NCBI GenBank assembly: GCA_019744975.1
Contig: JAIETP010000015.1
Span: 1 to 56,928 of the forward strand
Direction: 5' to 3'
Source of the DNA: Burkholderiales bacterium
GTDB lineage: Bacteria; Pseudomonadota; Gammaproteobacteria; Burkholderiales; SG8-41
DNA length: 56,928 nucleotides
Part shown: piece after piece, positions 34,610 through 44,149 of the stretch
How the letters are laid out: every line of letters begins with the position of its first letter
Numbering within the stretch: position 1 is the stretch's first letter
Made by a program: the position numbers and the translations under genes
Notes under the pieces: generated by a model
Told to the model about the DNA's origin: nothing
Databases searched by the model: none
The model's input: the letters and a program-made list of their open reading frames with translations, nothing else

Positions 34610-35769
34610 GACTTCGGCAGTCCCAGCACGCGTTCCGCGATGTAGCAGAGAATCAGCTGCGGGCTGACCGGCGCGATGCGCGCAATCATCGCTTCGCGGA
34701 AATAGCGTTCGACATGGAATTCCTTGGCGTAACCCATGCCGCCATGGGTCAGCACCGCGGTTTCGCAGGCCTTGAATCCGGCTTCCCCGGCAAAATATTT
34801 CGCGGCATTGGCTTCGGCGCCGCAGGGCTTGCCGGCATCGTAGAGGCTTGCCGCCTTGTAGGTCAGCAGCCGCGCGGCTTCGAGTTCGATCCAGCGTTGC
34901 GCCAGCGGATGCTGGATCGCCTGGTTCTGGCCGATCGGCCGGTCGAACACAATGCGCTCCCCGGCATATTGGGTTGCGCGATTTAATGCCGCGCGGCCGA
35001 GGCCCGCGGCTTCGGCGGCGACGAGGATGCGTTCGGGATTGAGGCCGTCGAGGATATAGCGGAAACCCTTGCCTTCCTCGCCGATGCGGTCGGCGGCGGG
35101 TACCCGGAGGCCGTCGATGAACACCTGGTTGGAATCCACCGCCTTGCGGCCCATTTTCTCGATTTCGCGCGCCTCGACCTTGCTGCGGTCGATGTCGGCG
35201 TAAAACAGGGTCAGGCCGTCGATCGGATTTTTGGTCTGTTCCAGCGGCGTGGTGCGGGTCAGCAGCAGCATCTTGTTGGCAACCTGCGCGGTGGATATCC
35301 AGACTTTTTGGCCGGTGATGACGTAATCATCACCGTCTCGCACCGCCTTGGTGGAGAGGCGCGTCGTGTTGAGACCGGCGCCGGGTTCGGTGACGCCGAA
35401 ACAGGCCTTGTCGGTGCCGGCGATCAACGGCGGCAGCCAGCGTTGTTTCTGTTCGTCGTTTGCATACACCACCACCGGGTGCAGGCCGAAAATGTTCATG
35501 TGTATCGCCGAGGCTCCGGAAAATCCGGCGCCGGAGGCGGCGATGGTTTCCATCATCAGTGCCGCTTCGGTGATGCCAAGGCCGCTGCCGCCGTACTGCT
35601 CAGGCATGGCGATGCCCAGCCAGCCGTCGGCGGCAATTGCGGCATGGAATTCATGCGGAAAACCACCGTCACGGTCCTTCTGCAACCAGTAATCGGCACC
35701 GAAACGCGCGCAGACACGGGTAATGGCGTCCTGGATGGCGCGCTGGTCGTCTGAAAATTCGAAGTCCAT
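34603..35769 (-). CDS. Acyl-CoA dehydrogenase
   Basis: A 388-residue flavoprotein with the usual three-part fold. Motifs include GIAMPEQYGGSGLGITEAALMMETI, CFGVTEPGAGLNTTRLSTKA, YVITGQKVWIST and a C-terminal LTHGGMGYAKEFHVERYFREA, whose glutamate sits where medium-chain enzymes carry the catalytic base. It oxidises an acyl-CoA to the enoyl-CoA, and chain or branch specificity is not readable. It is the last gene of a leftward operon with the CoA-transferase (12 bases upstream) and an RraA-like aldolase. Confidence 0.93.
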   Translation of the reverse strand: MDFEFSDDQRAIQDAITRVCARFGADYWLQKDRDGGFPHEFHAAIAADGWLGIAMPEQYGGSGLGITEAALMMETIAASGAGFSGASAIHMNIFGLHPVVVYANDEQKQRWLPPLIAGTDKACFGVTEPGAGLNTTRLSTKAVRDGDDYVITGQKVWISTAQVANKMLLLTRTTPLEQTKNPIDGLTLFYADIDRSKVEAREIEKMGRKAVDSNQVFIDGLRVPAADRIGEEGKGFRYILDGLNPERILVAAEAAGLGRAALNRATQYAGERIVFDRPIGQNQAIQHPLAQRWIELEAARLLTYKAASLYDAGKPCGAEANAAKYFAGEAGFKACETAVLTHGGMGYAKEFHVERYFREAMIARIAPVSPQLILCYIAERVLGLPKSY

Positions 35770-35781
35770 CAGATACTGTCC

Positions 35782-36984
35782 TCAGGCAGGGAGTGTGGTG
35801 ACGCCCGCCGCGGCGAGCTTGCGAATTTCGTCGTCACTGTAACCGGCCGCCCGCAATACTTCCGCGCCATGTTCGCCGAGCCGTGGCGCACCACATTGTG
35901 GCGCCGGCGGTGTGTGTGACCATTGCGTGGCAGCGCGGGTGCTGCGCAGCCTGCCTTCGGTCGGATGTTCTTCCATCCTGATAAAACCGGTGGCGGTCAG
36001 GTGTTCATCGTCGATGACGTCATCAATCGCATTCATCCGCGCGGCGGGTATGTCGGCGGCCATCAGCACGCTCAACCAGTCGCCGGTGCTGCGTTTGAGC
36101 ATTTCGCCGGCGACAAAAGCATTGACCTCGTCGATACGCGCCGAGCGGTTTTCGTGGGAGTTGAAACGCGGATCGTCGCGATACAGGTCATCGCGGCCGA
36201 TCAGGCGGAAAAATCCCTGCCACTGTTTGTCGTTGTACATCAGCACGCAGATGTAACCGTCTTTGGTGCGGAAGGGTTTGCGCTGCGGCGCCAGCACCCG
36301 TGCGTAACCGGCGGCGCCCGCCGGAGGATCGAATGTGCGGCCGCCGAAGTGATCGCCGAGGATCATCTGGCTCATGCATTCGAACATCGGCACCTCGACG
36401 GCCTGGCCGGTGCCGGTGCGTTCGCGGTGGTAGAGCGCGGTGGTCACGGCATACACCGCATGCAGGCCGACAATGCGGTCGGCCAGCGTTGCCGGGATAT
36501 AGCGGGGCTCTTCCGCGCCTGATTGCTGCAGCAGCCACGGCAGCCCCGACATGCCCTGGATCAGATCGTCATACGCAGGACGCGCGGCGTAGGGGCCTTG
36601 CTGACCGAAACCGTAGGCGCCGACATAGATGATGCGCGGATTGACCGCGGCAACATCGGCATAACCCAGGCGCAGCCGCTGCATCGCCTGCGGCCGGATG
36701 TTGTAGATCAACACATCGGCTTTTGCGGCAATTTTCAGCAGTGCATCGCGGCCGGCCGGCTGCTTCAAGTCAAGCACGATGCTTTTTTTATTGCGATTCA
36801 GGTGCAGAAACATGTGACCCATGCCGCGATTTTTCATCGGGCCGACATGGCGCACATTGTCGCCGCCCGGGGCTTCGACCTTGATGATGCTGGCACCCAG
36901 GTCACCGAGGATCTGGGTGGCGTAGGGTCCCATGACCACCGTGGTCAGATCGACCACGGTGAGACCAGCCAGCGGACCGCTCAT
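35782..36984 (-). CDS. CaiB/BaiF-family (class III) CoA-transferase
   Basis: A 400-residue enzyme that moves CoA between carboxylic acids. It begins with GLTVVDLTTVVMGPYATQILGDLGASIIKVE and has the RPAYDDLIQGMSG segment holding the catalytic aspartate. The ATG at 36984 overlaps the aldolase stop (ATGA) and has no ribosome site of its own, so it is likely translationally coupled. The ten in-frame codons upstream are rejected. In context it would activate an organic acid for the neighbouring dehydrogenase or make a substrate for the aldolase. Confidence 0.92.
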   Translation of the reverse strand: MSGPLAGLTVVDLTTVVMGPYATQILGDLGASIIKVEAPGGDNVRHVGPMKNRGMGHMFLHLNRNKKSIVLDLKQPAGRDALLKIAAKADVLIYNIRPQAMQRLRLGYADVAAVNPRIIYVGAYGFGQQGPYAARPAYDDLIQGMSGLPWLLQQSGAEEPRYIPATLADRIVGLHAVYAVTTALYHRERTGTGQAVEVPMFECMSQMILGDHFGGRTFDPPAGAAGYARVLAPQRKPFRTKDGYICVLMYNDKQWQGFFRLIGRDDLYRDDPRFNSHENRSARIDEVNAFVAGEMLKRSTGDWLSVLMAADIPAARMNAIDDVIDDEHLTATGFIRMEEHPTEGRLRSTRAATQWSHTPPAPQCGAPRLGEHGAEVLRAAGYSDDEIRKLAAAGVTTLPA

Positions 36985-37724
36985 CGGCTGCGCAGTTTCG
37001 CCGGAATCACACAACCCTTGGCGCGGAGTGTTTCATCGACCCAGCGCCGGTCAACCTTGCCTTTGCTGCGGATCGCTTTCAACAGTGCAGCTTCTTTTTT
37101 GGCCTGGTCCAGTGCCAGCTTGATGGTCTCCGCAGCGAGCGCCTGCGGCAGCACCAGCAGGCCGTCGTCATCGCCGATGATGATGTCGCCGGGGTTGACC
37201 ACGGCTTCGCCAATGACCACCGGCACGTTGATTTCACCGGGGCCGTTTTTGTATGGTCCGCGATGGGTCACGCCGCCGGCATAAACAGGGAAGGACGACA
37301 GGGCCAGTGCATCGGCATCACGGATCGCGCCGTCGATGACCATGCCCGCGGCGCCGTTCCTTTCGGCGAGTGATGCCATGATTTCGCCGATGATGGCCTG
37401 GGTATTGACGCCGCCGGCATCAACCACGATCACGTCGCCGGGGCGGGCGATGTCGATGGCCTTGTGCACCATCAGGTTGTCGCCGGGACTCACTTTGACG
37501 GTCAGCGCCGTGCCGACCAGTTTTCCGCCGCGGTGGCAGGGCCAGAGGCCGGATCCGACCGCATGCAGGCGGTGCATGTTGTCGCTGAGGTGCGCGGTGG
37601 CGATTTTACGCAGCGCATTGATGATTTTCGCCGGAGCCTGGGGCGGGAAGGGCAGGATGCGGAAGCCGATGGGAGCCATGGTTGTAAGCCGGTGGTTTAT
37701 AGGGATGGGTATCCTAGCATCCAT
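36981..37724 (-). CDS. RraA-like / HMG-CHA aldolase-family protein
   Basis: A 247-residue protein of the RraA fold. The family motifs are HLSDNMHRL, VKVSPGDNLMVHKAI, DVIVVDAGG, GMVIDGAIRDADAL and IIIGDDDGLLVLPQ. Dicarboxylate aldolases of this family cleave 4-hydroxy-4-methyl-2-oxoglutarate or decarboxylate oxaloacetate, while RraA proper inhibits RNase E. The operon partners favour a metabolic role. The start at 37724 has GGAGA five bases upstream. The next ATG (37679) matches the usual family N-terminus but lacks a ribosome site. Confidence 0.87.
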   Translation of the reverse strand: MDARIPIPINHRLTTMAPIGFRILPFPPQAPAKIINALRKIATAHLSDNMHRLHAVGSGLWPCHRGGKLVGTALTVKVSPGDNLMVHKAIDIARPGDVIVVDAGGVNTQAIIGEIMASLAERNGAAGMVIDGAIRDADALALSSFPVYAGGVTHRGPYKNGPGEINVPVVIGEAVVNPGDIIIGDDDGLLVLPQALAAETIKLALDQAKKEAALLKAIRSKGKVDRRWVDETLRAKGCVIPAKLRSR

Positions 37725-37765
37725 GCCGGTCTCCGCTGCAGCGCATGCTAAAATCCGCGCCGTAT

Positions 37766-37811
37766 GCAGGACTTTGAAGCGCAGGACTTTGAAACGCAGT
37801 GACTTTGAAGC
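37766..37811. repeat. Three tandem 15-16 bp repeats in the aldolase-surE divergent region
   Basis: GCAGGACTTTGAAGC, GCAGGACTTTGAAAC and GCAGTGACTTTGAAGC follow one another without gaps at 37766, 37781 and 37796. They lie between the aldolase start and surE and are candidates for repeated operator sites or a small minisatellite. Confidence 0.8.
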
Positions 37812-37862
37812 GATCACCTGCCGCAATGCAGGATACATAACAAAGCAAACCGAAACATCAGC

Positions 37863-38612
37863 GTGCGCATTCTGCTCAGCAACGACGACGGTTATTTTGC
37901 ACCGGGCCTGGCCGCCCTGGAACAGGCGCTTGCAGCGCTGGGCACCGTCACCGTTGTCGCACCCGAACGCGATCGCAGCGGTGCCAGCAATTCACTCACT
38001 CTTGACCGGCCGCTGTCCGTGCGCCGTGCCAGCAATGGTTATTACTATGTCAACGGCACACCAACCGACTGCGTACACCTGGCAGTGACCGGATTGCTGC
38101 CGGAACTGCCGGATGTCGTGGTCTCCGGCATCAATCATGGCGCCAACATGGGCGATGACACGATTTATTCCGGGACTGTTGCCGCGGCCACCGAAGGTTT
38201 CCTGCTCGGCATCCCGTCGCTGGCGATATCGCTGGTCGCCGCCGGCCATGACCATTTTGCGACTGCGGGGCAGGTGGCTGCCGAACTGGTGACACGTTTC
38301 GCCAGACACCGTGTTGAGCAACCGGTGCTGCTCAATGTCAATGTGCCTGATGTGCCGCATACGGCATTGCAGGGCATCAAGGTCACCCGTCTCGGCAAAC
38401 GGCACAAGGCGGAACCGGTGCTTAAAGCCAGCACGCCGCGCGGTGAAACCGTGTACTGGGTGGGTGCTGCCGGTGGTGCGCAGGATGCCGGTGAGGGAAC
38501 TGATTTCCATGCCGCAGCTTCGAATCAGGTATCGGTGACGCCGCTGCAGATGGATCTGACGCGGTTTGCGCAAATGGAGACGGTCGAACGCTGGCTGGGC
38601 CAGGGCGCATGA
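37863..38612 (+). CDS. surE: 5'/3'-nucleotidase SurE
   Basis: A 249-residue metal-dependent nucleoside monophosphatase. The metal site is formed by D8 and D9 in LLSNDDGY, the SGASNS serine, and N of SGINHGAN. The motif [14 protein letters not shown] is also typical. The start is GTG, with no strong ribosome site in the short upstream stretch. It overlaps pcm by four bases and heads the conserved stationary-phase set surE-pcm-nlpD. Confidence 0.96.
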   Translation: MRILLSNDDGYFAPGLAALEQALAALGTVTVVAPERDRSGASNSLTLDRPLSVRRASNGYYYVNGTPTDCVHLAVTGLLPELPDVVVSGINHGANMGDDTIYSGTVAAATEGFLLGIPSLAISLVAAGHDHFATAGQVAAELVTRFARHRVEQPVLLNVNVPDVPHTALQGIKVTRLGKRHKAEPVLKASTPRGETVYWVGAAGGAQDAGEGTDFHAAASNQVSVTPLQMDLTRFAQMETVERWLGQGA

Positions 38613-39268
38613 ACGCGGCCAACTCCGGCATCGGCATGACTTCGCAGCGTACGCGCATGCGCATGGTGGAGCGGCTGCGCGGGCAGGGCATACGCGATGA
38701 AATCATTCTGGCCGCGATGGGTGAAGTACCGCGGCATATTTTTGTCGATGAGGCGCTGGCGAGCCGGGCGTACGAGGACATGTCGCTGCCGCTCGGTTTC
38801 GGCCAGACGATTTCCAGTCCGTACACCGTGGCGCGCATGCTCGAGCTGCTACGCAATGGTGGAACGCTGGACAAGGTGCTGGAAATCGGCACCGGCTGCG
38901 GCTACCAGGCGGCGGTGCTGTCGCGGCTGGCGCGCGAAGTGTATTCGGTGGAGCGGCTGGCGCCGTTGTTGACCAAGGCGCGGCGGCATCTGCGTGATGC
39001 GCGCGCACACAACGTGCGGGTACGCAACGCCGACGGCAACCTCGGCATGCCGGAGCAGGCGCCGTTTGACGGCATCATCGTGGCCGCCGCTGCGACACAT
39101 GTGCCGCAGGCTTTGCGTGACCAGCTGGCGACGGGTGGTAAACTCATCATCCCGCTGACGCACCATGGCAAGCAGTCGTTGCATGTCATTGAAAAAACCG
39201 CACAAGGTTATGTCGATCGCAAAGTGGAAGTTGCCAATTTTGTTCCGCTGCTCCCCGGCCTGGGCTGA
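38609..39268 (+). CDS. pcm: Protein-L-isoaspartate O-methyltransferase
   Basis: A 219-residue SAM-dependent repair enzyme that methylates isoaspartyl residues in aged proteins. It has [31 protein letters not shown], the SAM-binding [16 protein letters not shown] (about 91-106) and the later [14 protein letters not shown]. The ATG overlaps the surE stop. Its 3' end leads directly into nlpD. Confidence 0.96.
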   Translation: MNAANSGIGMTSQRTRMRMVERLRGQGIRDEIILAAMGEVPRHIFVDEALASRAYEDMSLPLGFGQTISSPYTVARMLELLRNGGTLDKVLEIGTGCGYQAAVLSRLAREVYSVERLAPLLTKARRHLRDARAHNVRVRNADGNLGMPEQAPFDGIIVAAAATHVPQALRDQLATGGKLIIPLTHHGKQSLHVIEKTAQGYVDRKVEVANFVPLLPGLG

Positions 39269-39299
39269 GCACCAGCGGCGCGCCGTGCCGGTGCAGCGC

Positions 39300-40217
39300 A
39301 TGGGCAGGCAAATCGGCATCGGCATTTCCGGTTTTCTGCTGGTCCTGCTGTCCGGGTGCATGACCGGACGTCCCGCACCCGTCACCGAGCGACTTCCTCC
39401 GCAGACCAAGGCACCGCCGGCCAAACCCGCGCCGCGCGTAACGCAGGCGCCGGTGCCGGATCAGCCCCGCCCCGCGTTTTACACGGTAAAAACCGGCGAT
39501 ACGCTGTACAGCATTGCGCTGGAGTTCGGCCTGGATTACCGCGAACTGGCGACGTGGAACAACATTGAACCGTCGCGTATCCGCGTCGGCCAGCAATTGC
39601 GTCTCTCGCCGCCGGGGGGGGTGGTCGCTTCACCCCTGCGCACACCGTCGGGCACGGTGGAGGCGAAACCGCTGGGGACCGGTCCGGGTGGTCCCGGGGC
39701 TGCCGTCGGTGCGCGGGTGGAACCGCGTGGCGTACGGGTGCCGTACTCGGATCAAATGTACGCCCAGATGTCGGGCGCCAAGCCGGATCCTGCCGTGGCG
39801 GCCAAACCGCCGGTCCAGTCTGAACCCAAACCTTTTCCACCAGGCGTCGATGAAATCGACTGGATCTGGCCGGTGACCGGCAAGATTGTCAGTCCGTTCA
39901 ACGATGCCTCGAACAAGGGGATCGGCATTGCCGGAAAAATGGGCCAGACGGTGGTGGCGGCAGGACCGGGGCGGGTGATTTTCAGCGGCACCGGCATACG
40001 CGGCCTGGGCAAACTGATTGTGATCAAACACAACGAAAAATTTCTCAGCGTGTATGCGCACAATCGCGAACTGCTGGTGAAGGAAGGCCAGACCGTGACG
40101 CGTGGCCAGAAAATTGCGGAAATGGGCAATACCGACAGCGATCAGGTGAAGCTGCACTTTGAAATCCGCCGCCTGGGCAAACCGGTGGATCCGGCGGAGT
40201 TGTTGCCGCCAGCGTAG
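39300..40217 (+). CDS. nlpD: NlpD-like LysM/LytM lipoprotein (amidase activator)
   Basis: A 305-residue lipoprotein. The signal and lipobox end in LLSGC (Cys at about residue 20). A Pro-rich linker is followed by a LysM domain (FYTVKTGDTLYSIALEFGLDYRELATWNNI, about 60-105) and a C-terminal M23/LytM domain (about 190-300). The M23 zinc ligands are degenerate (NKGIGIAGKMG in place of HxxxD), as in NlpD/EnvC activators of septal amidases. An in-frame GTG 15 bases upstream is a possible earlier start. It ends the surE-pcm-nlpD set. The rpoS gene that usually follows is absent. Confidence 0.93.
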   Translation: MGRQIGIGISGFLLVLLSGCMTGRPAPVTERLPPQTKAPPAKPAPRVTQAPVPDQPRPAFYTVKTGDTLYSIALEFGLDYRELATWNNIEPSRIRVGQQLRLSPPGGVVASPLRTPSGTVEAKPLGTGPGGPGAAVGARVEPRGVRVPYSDQMYAQMSGAKPDPAVAAKPPVQSEPKPFPPGVDEIDWIWPVTGKIVSPFNDASNKGIGIAGKMGQTVVAAGPGRVIFSGTGIRGLGKLIVIKHNEKFLSVYAHNRELLVKEGQTVTRGQKIAEMGNTDSDQVKLHFEIRRLGKPVDPAELLPPA

Positions 40218-40251
40218 ATTGGTCGACGGAGCTTACTCCCACCTTTCTTTA

Positions 40252-40280
40252 TAAGTATTTGTTTTTATTGATATTTTTAT
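40252..40280 (-). repeat. Dispersed G-free AT element, copy C (reference copy)
   Basis: Read on the minus strand, this is the fullest 29-base copy. It begins at the TAA of the transglutaminase gene and carries the exact core AATAAAAACAAATACTTA. It points the same way as the gene it follows and lies in the convergent gap with nlpD. On its own sense strand it contains no G. Confidence 0.75.
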
Positions 40281-42247
40281 ACTGAAAAAGTGCGCACCCG
40301 ATTTTTGAAGTCCTGTATCCGGCTTGCTCCCGATTCCCCGCCGTAACGCAGCGCGACATACAGCGTGGTGATTTCATTCACCGCGCCAGTCAGTTCAGGA
40401 TGCTGCTGTGCGGCGCGCTGTGCAAACACGCGGGGGCCTTCCGCCGGATCACGCAACAATCCACGCTGCTCCAGTTTCCGGCAAAACCGCGTATAGATTT
40501 TTTTCACTGCATCTTCGCGCACGCCGCGCAGATCGCGCAAGGCAAACCCCGCGCCGATCAAAACGGCGACCCCGGCGCAGAACATCAGCAGGAAGGCCAG
40601 GGTCTGCCATGTCGCTTCGCTGAAACCGACATAGGACAGCAGGCGGCGCTGGCGGTCAGGGGTGTAACCCAACACCCATTGATTCCAGGTATAGGTCACC
40701 GAGTCCAGCGTCAGTCGCATGCGTTGCAGCAGCGCAAAGTCGCCGCGCACAAACATCGGCAGCGGATCGCTGCGCGGCAGCGCGGAGGCTATGCCGCGTT
40801 CCACCCGTGCCGGAGACACCGCGGCGGTGGGATCCACGCGCACCCAGCCGGTATTTTCCAGCCAGATCTCCACCCAGGCATGGGCATCGGCCTGGCGCAC
40901 GAGGATGTATTCGCCGACCGGATTGATTTCACCGCCGAGATAACCGGTGACCACACGCGCCGGTATGCCCGCGGCACGCATCAGCACCGTGAATGCCGAG
41001 GCGTAGTGTTCGCAGAAACCGCGGCGCGTTTCAAACAGGAATTCGTCGACCGGATGTTCGCCGAGCAGCGGCGGCGAGAGGGTATAGACAAAATTCTCGT
41101 TGCGGAAACGGGTCAGCACATCAGCAACGAGATTGCGGTCGTTGGGGAATTTTTTACGCAGATCCTGCGCAAAGGCATGGGTACGCGGGTTGGTATCGGC
41201 CGGCAGGCGCAGGTTGCGCTCAAGCAGGCTGCGGTCGTCGTCCGCGCCGTAAGCGGTGCCGATGGACGACGTCATGTCGTAACGCAGGCGGCTCCGGACC
41301 GGCGTGAAGCTGAGCAACTGCATGTCGCGGGTGGCAATCGAGCGCGGTGGCCGGATACCCGGAAACTCCAGTGCGAACAGCCAGCGTTTATTGTGCGGCT
41401 CGACGGTGACCGTATATTCAATCTGGGCGCCGTTGTCCGGCAGGTCGTTGGTGTTTTGCACAATGCGCGGTGCGGTCCAGGTCTTGCCGTCGTAATCCCA
41501 TAACACGGGACCGCGCCAGTACAGATCCTTGGGTTCGGGAATCTTGCCGCTGAAGGTGGCGCGAAAAGCGACGGCGTCGGACAGGATCAGGCTGTTCAGG
41601 CTGCCCGGACTCATGTTGTCGGATAAGCCGCTCAGCCCGGCATAGGCGTCCTGCGGCAGTCCCCACAGCGGCCCCTGCAGGCGGGGAAACAGCAGGAACA
41701 GCACCAGCATCAGCGGTATGCCCTGCAGGATCAGCACGCCGGCGCGACGCACGGGTTGTCGCCAGCCGGGCCATGCTCCCGTGTACTGCATGCCGATCAG
41801 GCTGGCGACCAGCAGCCAAGCGCAGCCCAGCATGTAAACCGCGGTCGGTATGGTCTGCGAGTGCAGAAAATTGGTGACCAGCAAAAAACAGCCGAGGAAG
41901 CTCAGCAGCATGCCGTCGCGCTGGTTGCGGGTTTCCAGCAGCTTCAGCGCGAGCATGATCACCAGCAAGGCAACACCGGCATCGCGTCCGAACAATGTCC
42001 GGTACTGCATCAGGATGCCGACGCTGGCGGCAAAGGCGATCAGCACCATCAGCCATTTTGCAGCGGGCTTGCTGTGCATCCGCAGTTGCAGCAGGCGCCA
42101 GCCGGCAATGGCGACGGCCAGCACGGAAATCCATATCGGCATCCGCAACAGATGCGGCAGGCTGGCGAGCAGGAACCCGGCACTCAGCCAGAGGATGTCA
42201 CGGGATCCGATGATCCGCGTGTTAAGCGTGGTCGGCAGCGAGACCAT
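40277..42247 (-). CDS. TgpA-like membrane transglutaminase
   Basis: A 656-residue protein with about six N-terminal membrane helices, a periplasmic domain, a transglutaminase core with Cys-His-Asp visible in RRGFCEHYASAF, ADAHAWVEIW and WVRVDPTAAV, then another helix (VLIGAGFAL) and a cytoplasmic tail (DUF4129-like). TgpA of Pseudomonas is essential and thought to act on envelope proteins. The ATG at 42247 overlaps the DUF58 gene by 26 bases. The moxR-DUF58-transglutaminase order is the classic cluster. Confidence 0.93.
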   Translation of the reverse strand: MVSLPTTLNTRIIGSRDILWLSAGFLLASLPHLLRMPIWISVLAVAIAGWRLLQLRMHSKPAAKWLMVLIAFAASVGILMQYRTLFGRDAGVALLVIMLALKLLETRNQRDGMLLSFLGCFLLVTNFLHSQTIPTAVYMLGCAWLLVASLIGMQYTGAWPGWRQPVRRAGVLILQGIPLMLVLFLLFPRLQGPLWGLPQDAYAGLSGLSDNMSPGSLNSLILSDAVAFRATFSGKIPEPKDLYWRGPVLWDYDGKTWTAPRIVQNTNDLPDNGAQIEYTVTVEPHNKRWLFALEFPGIRPPRSIATRDMQLLSFTPVRSRLRYDMTSSIGTAYGADDDRSLLERNLRLPADTNPRTHAFAQDLRKKFPNDRNLVADVLTRFRNENFVYTLSPPLLGEHPVDEFLFETRRGFCEHYASAFTVLMRAAGIPARVVTGYLGGEINPVGEYILVRQADAHAWVEIWLENTGWVRVDPTAAVSPARVERGIASALPRSDPLPMFVRGDFALLQRMRLTLDSVTYTWNQWVLGYTPDRQRRLLSYVGFSEATWQTLAFLLMFCAGVAVLIGAGFALRDLRGVREDAVKKIYTRFCRKLEQRGLLRDPAEGPRVFAQRAAQQHPELTGAVNEITTLYVALRYGGESGASRIQDFKNRVRTFSV

Positions 42248-43232
42248 GCAGGGCGAGTGCGCGCAGGCAATCGCCGCGGTGCATGGCACCGTTGGCGATC
42301 GGCAGTGTCAGGCCGGGCAGGCGCAGGCCGTAAGCCAGGCCGGCGGCATCGGCGTCGATGACCCATCGCGTCAAGTGCGCGATGCGGTTTTCGGTATCCA
42401 TCGCCGGCGGCAGCAATTCCCAGGCCAGCCAGAGTTCGGAATCGGCGCGGCCGGCGAATTGTTTGGTTAGCAGCGGTTTGTTCAGCAGCGCGTCATCGCG
42501 CGCCACCACCTTCCATGCGATGTGGCGGGGCGAGTCACCGGGACGGTACGGTCGCAGTCCGGAGAATTCATCATGGCCATGACCATGCACGCCGCCGTCG
42601 CCGCTGCCGGATTCCGGCAATGGCAGCGCCAACCCCGGCGACGCCGGCGCGGGATACACCAGGCCGCGCATGTCGAGATCGGCATATGACCAGGCGCGGA
42701 ACAGGCCCACCGGGAAAAAAGTGAACAGTGTCAGCCGGCCCGGGCGCAGCCAGCCGCGCCGGATGGCCGGTATCGATACCGTTGCGGTGATTTCGTCATT
42801 GGGCGGTACATCGACGTAGACGGCGCCCAGTTTGTCACGGGTGAGACCGATGCTGTAGCGGTGCATCCGGGCATGATTGGCAATACGAATCTGGAATTGC
42901 GCCTGTTCACCGGCGAATACCGGCTGCACCCGCCCCGGGGCAATACGCAGGTTGGCCATGTTGCGGAAAGTGTGCAGCAGCGACTGGATGCCGGTGGCGC
43001 CGAGCAGAAATGCGAGGATGAAGCCGAGTGACAGGTCGTAATTGACCGATCCGATCAGCATCAGCACGATCACGCCGGCGAACAGCAGGCCTTGGCGCGT
43101 GGGCAGTATGAACACGCGCCGTTGCACCAGCACAATGGTGCCGCGTTCGGGGCCGCGCCACTGGAACATCCATTCCAGGACGCCATTTTTGAGCGCGCCG
43201 AACAGTGATGGCGATCCGCCAGCCGGTGGCAT
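42222..43232 (-). CDS. DUF58 domain protein (MoxR-associated)
   Basis: A 336-residue protein with a basic N-terminal region, two adjacent membrane helices (about 45-85, LLFAGVIVLMLIGSVNY and LGFILAFLLGATG) and the DUF58 motif FSGLRPYRPGDSPRHIAWKVVAR near residue 225. DUF58 proteins carry a von Willebrand A-like fold and work with MoxR ATPases. Its ATG overlaps the moxR stop (ATGA). Confidence 0.93.
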   Translation of the reverse strand: MPPAGGSPSLFGALKNGVLEWMFQWRGPERGTIVLVQRRVFILPTRQGLLFAGVIVLMLIGSVNYDLSLGFILAFLLGATGIQSLLHTFRNMANLRIAPGRVQPVFAGEQAQFQIRIANHARMHRYSIGLTRDKLGAVYVDVPPNDEITATVSIPAIRRGWLRPGRLTLFTFFPVGLFRAWSYADLDMRGLVYPAPASPGLALPLPESGSGDGGVHGHGHDEFSGLRPYRPGDSPRHIAWKVVARDDALLNKPLLTKQFAGRADSELWLAWELLPPAMDTENRIAHLTRWVIDADAAGLAYGLRLPGLTLPIANGAMHRGDCLRALALHGLAADHA

Positions 43233-44149
43233 CAGGGGATGGCGACCTGCTGCAGCAGGCGCGCAACAAGGTCGCTGCGGCTTGCGCCACCGAGTTCGCC
43301 GGATGGACTCAGCCGGTGAGCGATGACGGCCGGCAGCACGGTCTGCAGGTCTTCCGGCTCGACATGTTTGCGGTCATCCATATAGGCCCAGGCGCGGGCA
43401 CCGTGCAGCATCGCCAGTGCGGCGCGCGGCGAGAGCCCATGTTCGAAATACGGCGCCTGGCGGGTGTGATTGACCAGCGCCTGCAGATAGTCGAGCAGGG
43501 CGGGTGAGGCATGAACCTGCTGTACTTCACGCTGCAATTGGGCCAGGCCTTCGGGTTCGAGACGGGGCTGCAGATTGTCCAGCAGTTCGCGCCGGTCGAT
43601 GCCGTTGAGCAATGCGCGTTCGGCCTGCGTGTCCGGATATCCGAGTTCGATACGCATCAGGAAACGGTCGAGCTGGGATTCCGGCAAGGGAAAAGTGCCG
43701 ATCTGGTGCGAGGGATTCTGCGTTGCAATGACGAAAAACGGGCGCGGCAACTGCCGGGTTTCACCTTCGGTGGTGACCTGGTTTTCCTCCATGGCTTCGA
43801 GCAGCGCGCTTTGCGCGCGCGGGGTGGCGCGGTTGACCTCGTCGGCGAGCACGACGTTGGTGAATACCGGGCCGGGATGGAATTCGAAGCTGCCGCTGTC
43901 GCGGTTATAGACGGATACGCCGAGGATATCGGCCGGCAGCAGGTCGCTGGTGAACTGGATGCGCTGGAATTTCAGTCCCAGCGAGGTTGCAATGGCGTGG
44001 GCCAGCGTGGTTTTGCCGACGCCCGGCACATCTTCAATCAGCAGGTGGCCGCGCGCCAGCAGGCAGGCGATGGCCAGCCTGATCTGCTGCGATTTGCCGA
44101 GAATGATGCTGTTGATCTGTTCGGCAACCGCATTGATCTCTGAAGGCAT
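43232..44149 (-). CDS. MoxR-family AAA+ ATPase
   Basis: A 305-residue AAA+ chaperone-like ATPase. Walker A is DVPGVGKTT (about 38-46), Walker B is VVLADEVNRA, sensor 1 lies near FVIATQNPSHQIG, and the arginine-finger region is PESQLDRFLMRI. The C-terminal lid (about 195-305) is complete. It presumably assembles or activates the downstream DUF58/transglutaminase proteins. The ATG at 44149 matches the family start, and a longer hydrophobic in-frame extension is rejected. Confidence 0.94.
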   Translation of the reverse strand: MPSEINAVAEQINSIILGKSQQIRLAIACLLARGHLLIEDVPGVGKTTLAHAIATSLGLKFQRIQFTSDLLPADILGVSVYNRDSGSFEFHPGPVFTNVVLADEVNRATPRAQSALLEAMEENQVTTEGETRQLPRPFFVIATQNPSHQIGTFPLPESQLDRFLMRIELGYPDTQAERALLNGIDRRELLDNLQPRLEPEGLAQLQREVQQVHASPALLDYLQALVNHTRQAPYFEHGLSPRAALAMLHGARAWAYMDDRKHVEPEDLQTVLPAVIAHRLSPSGELGGASRSDLVARLLQQVAIP

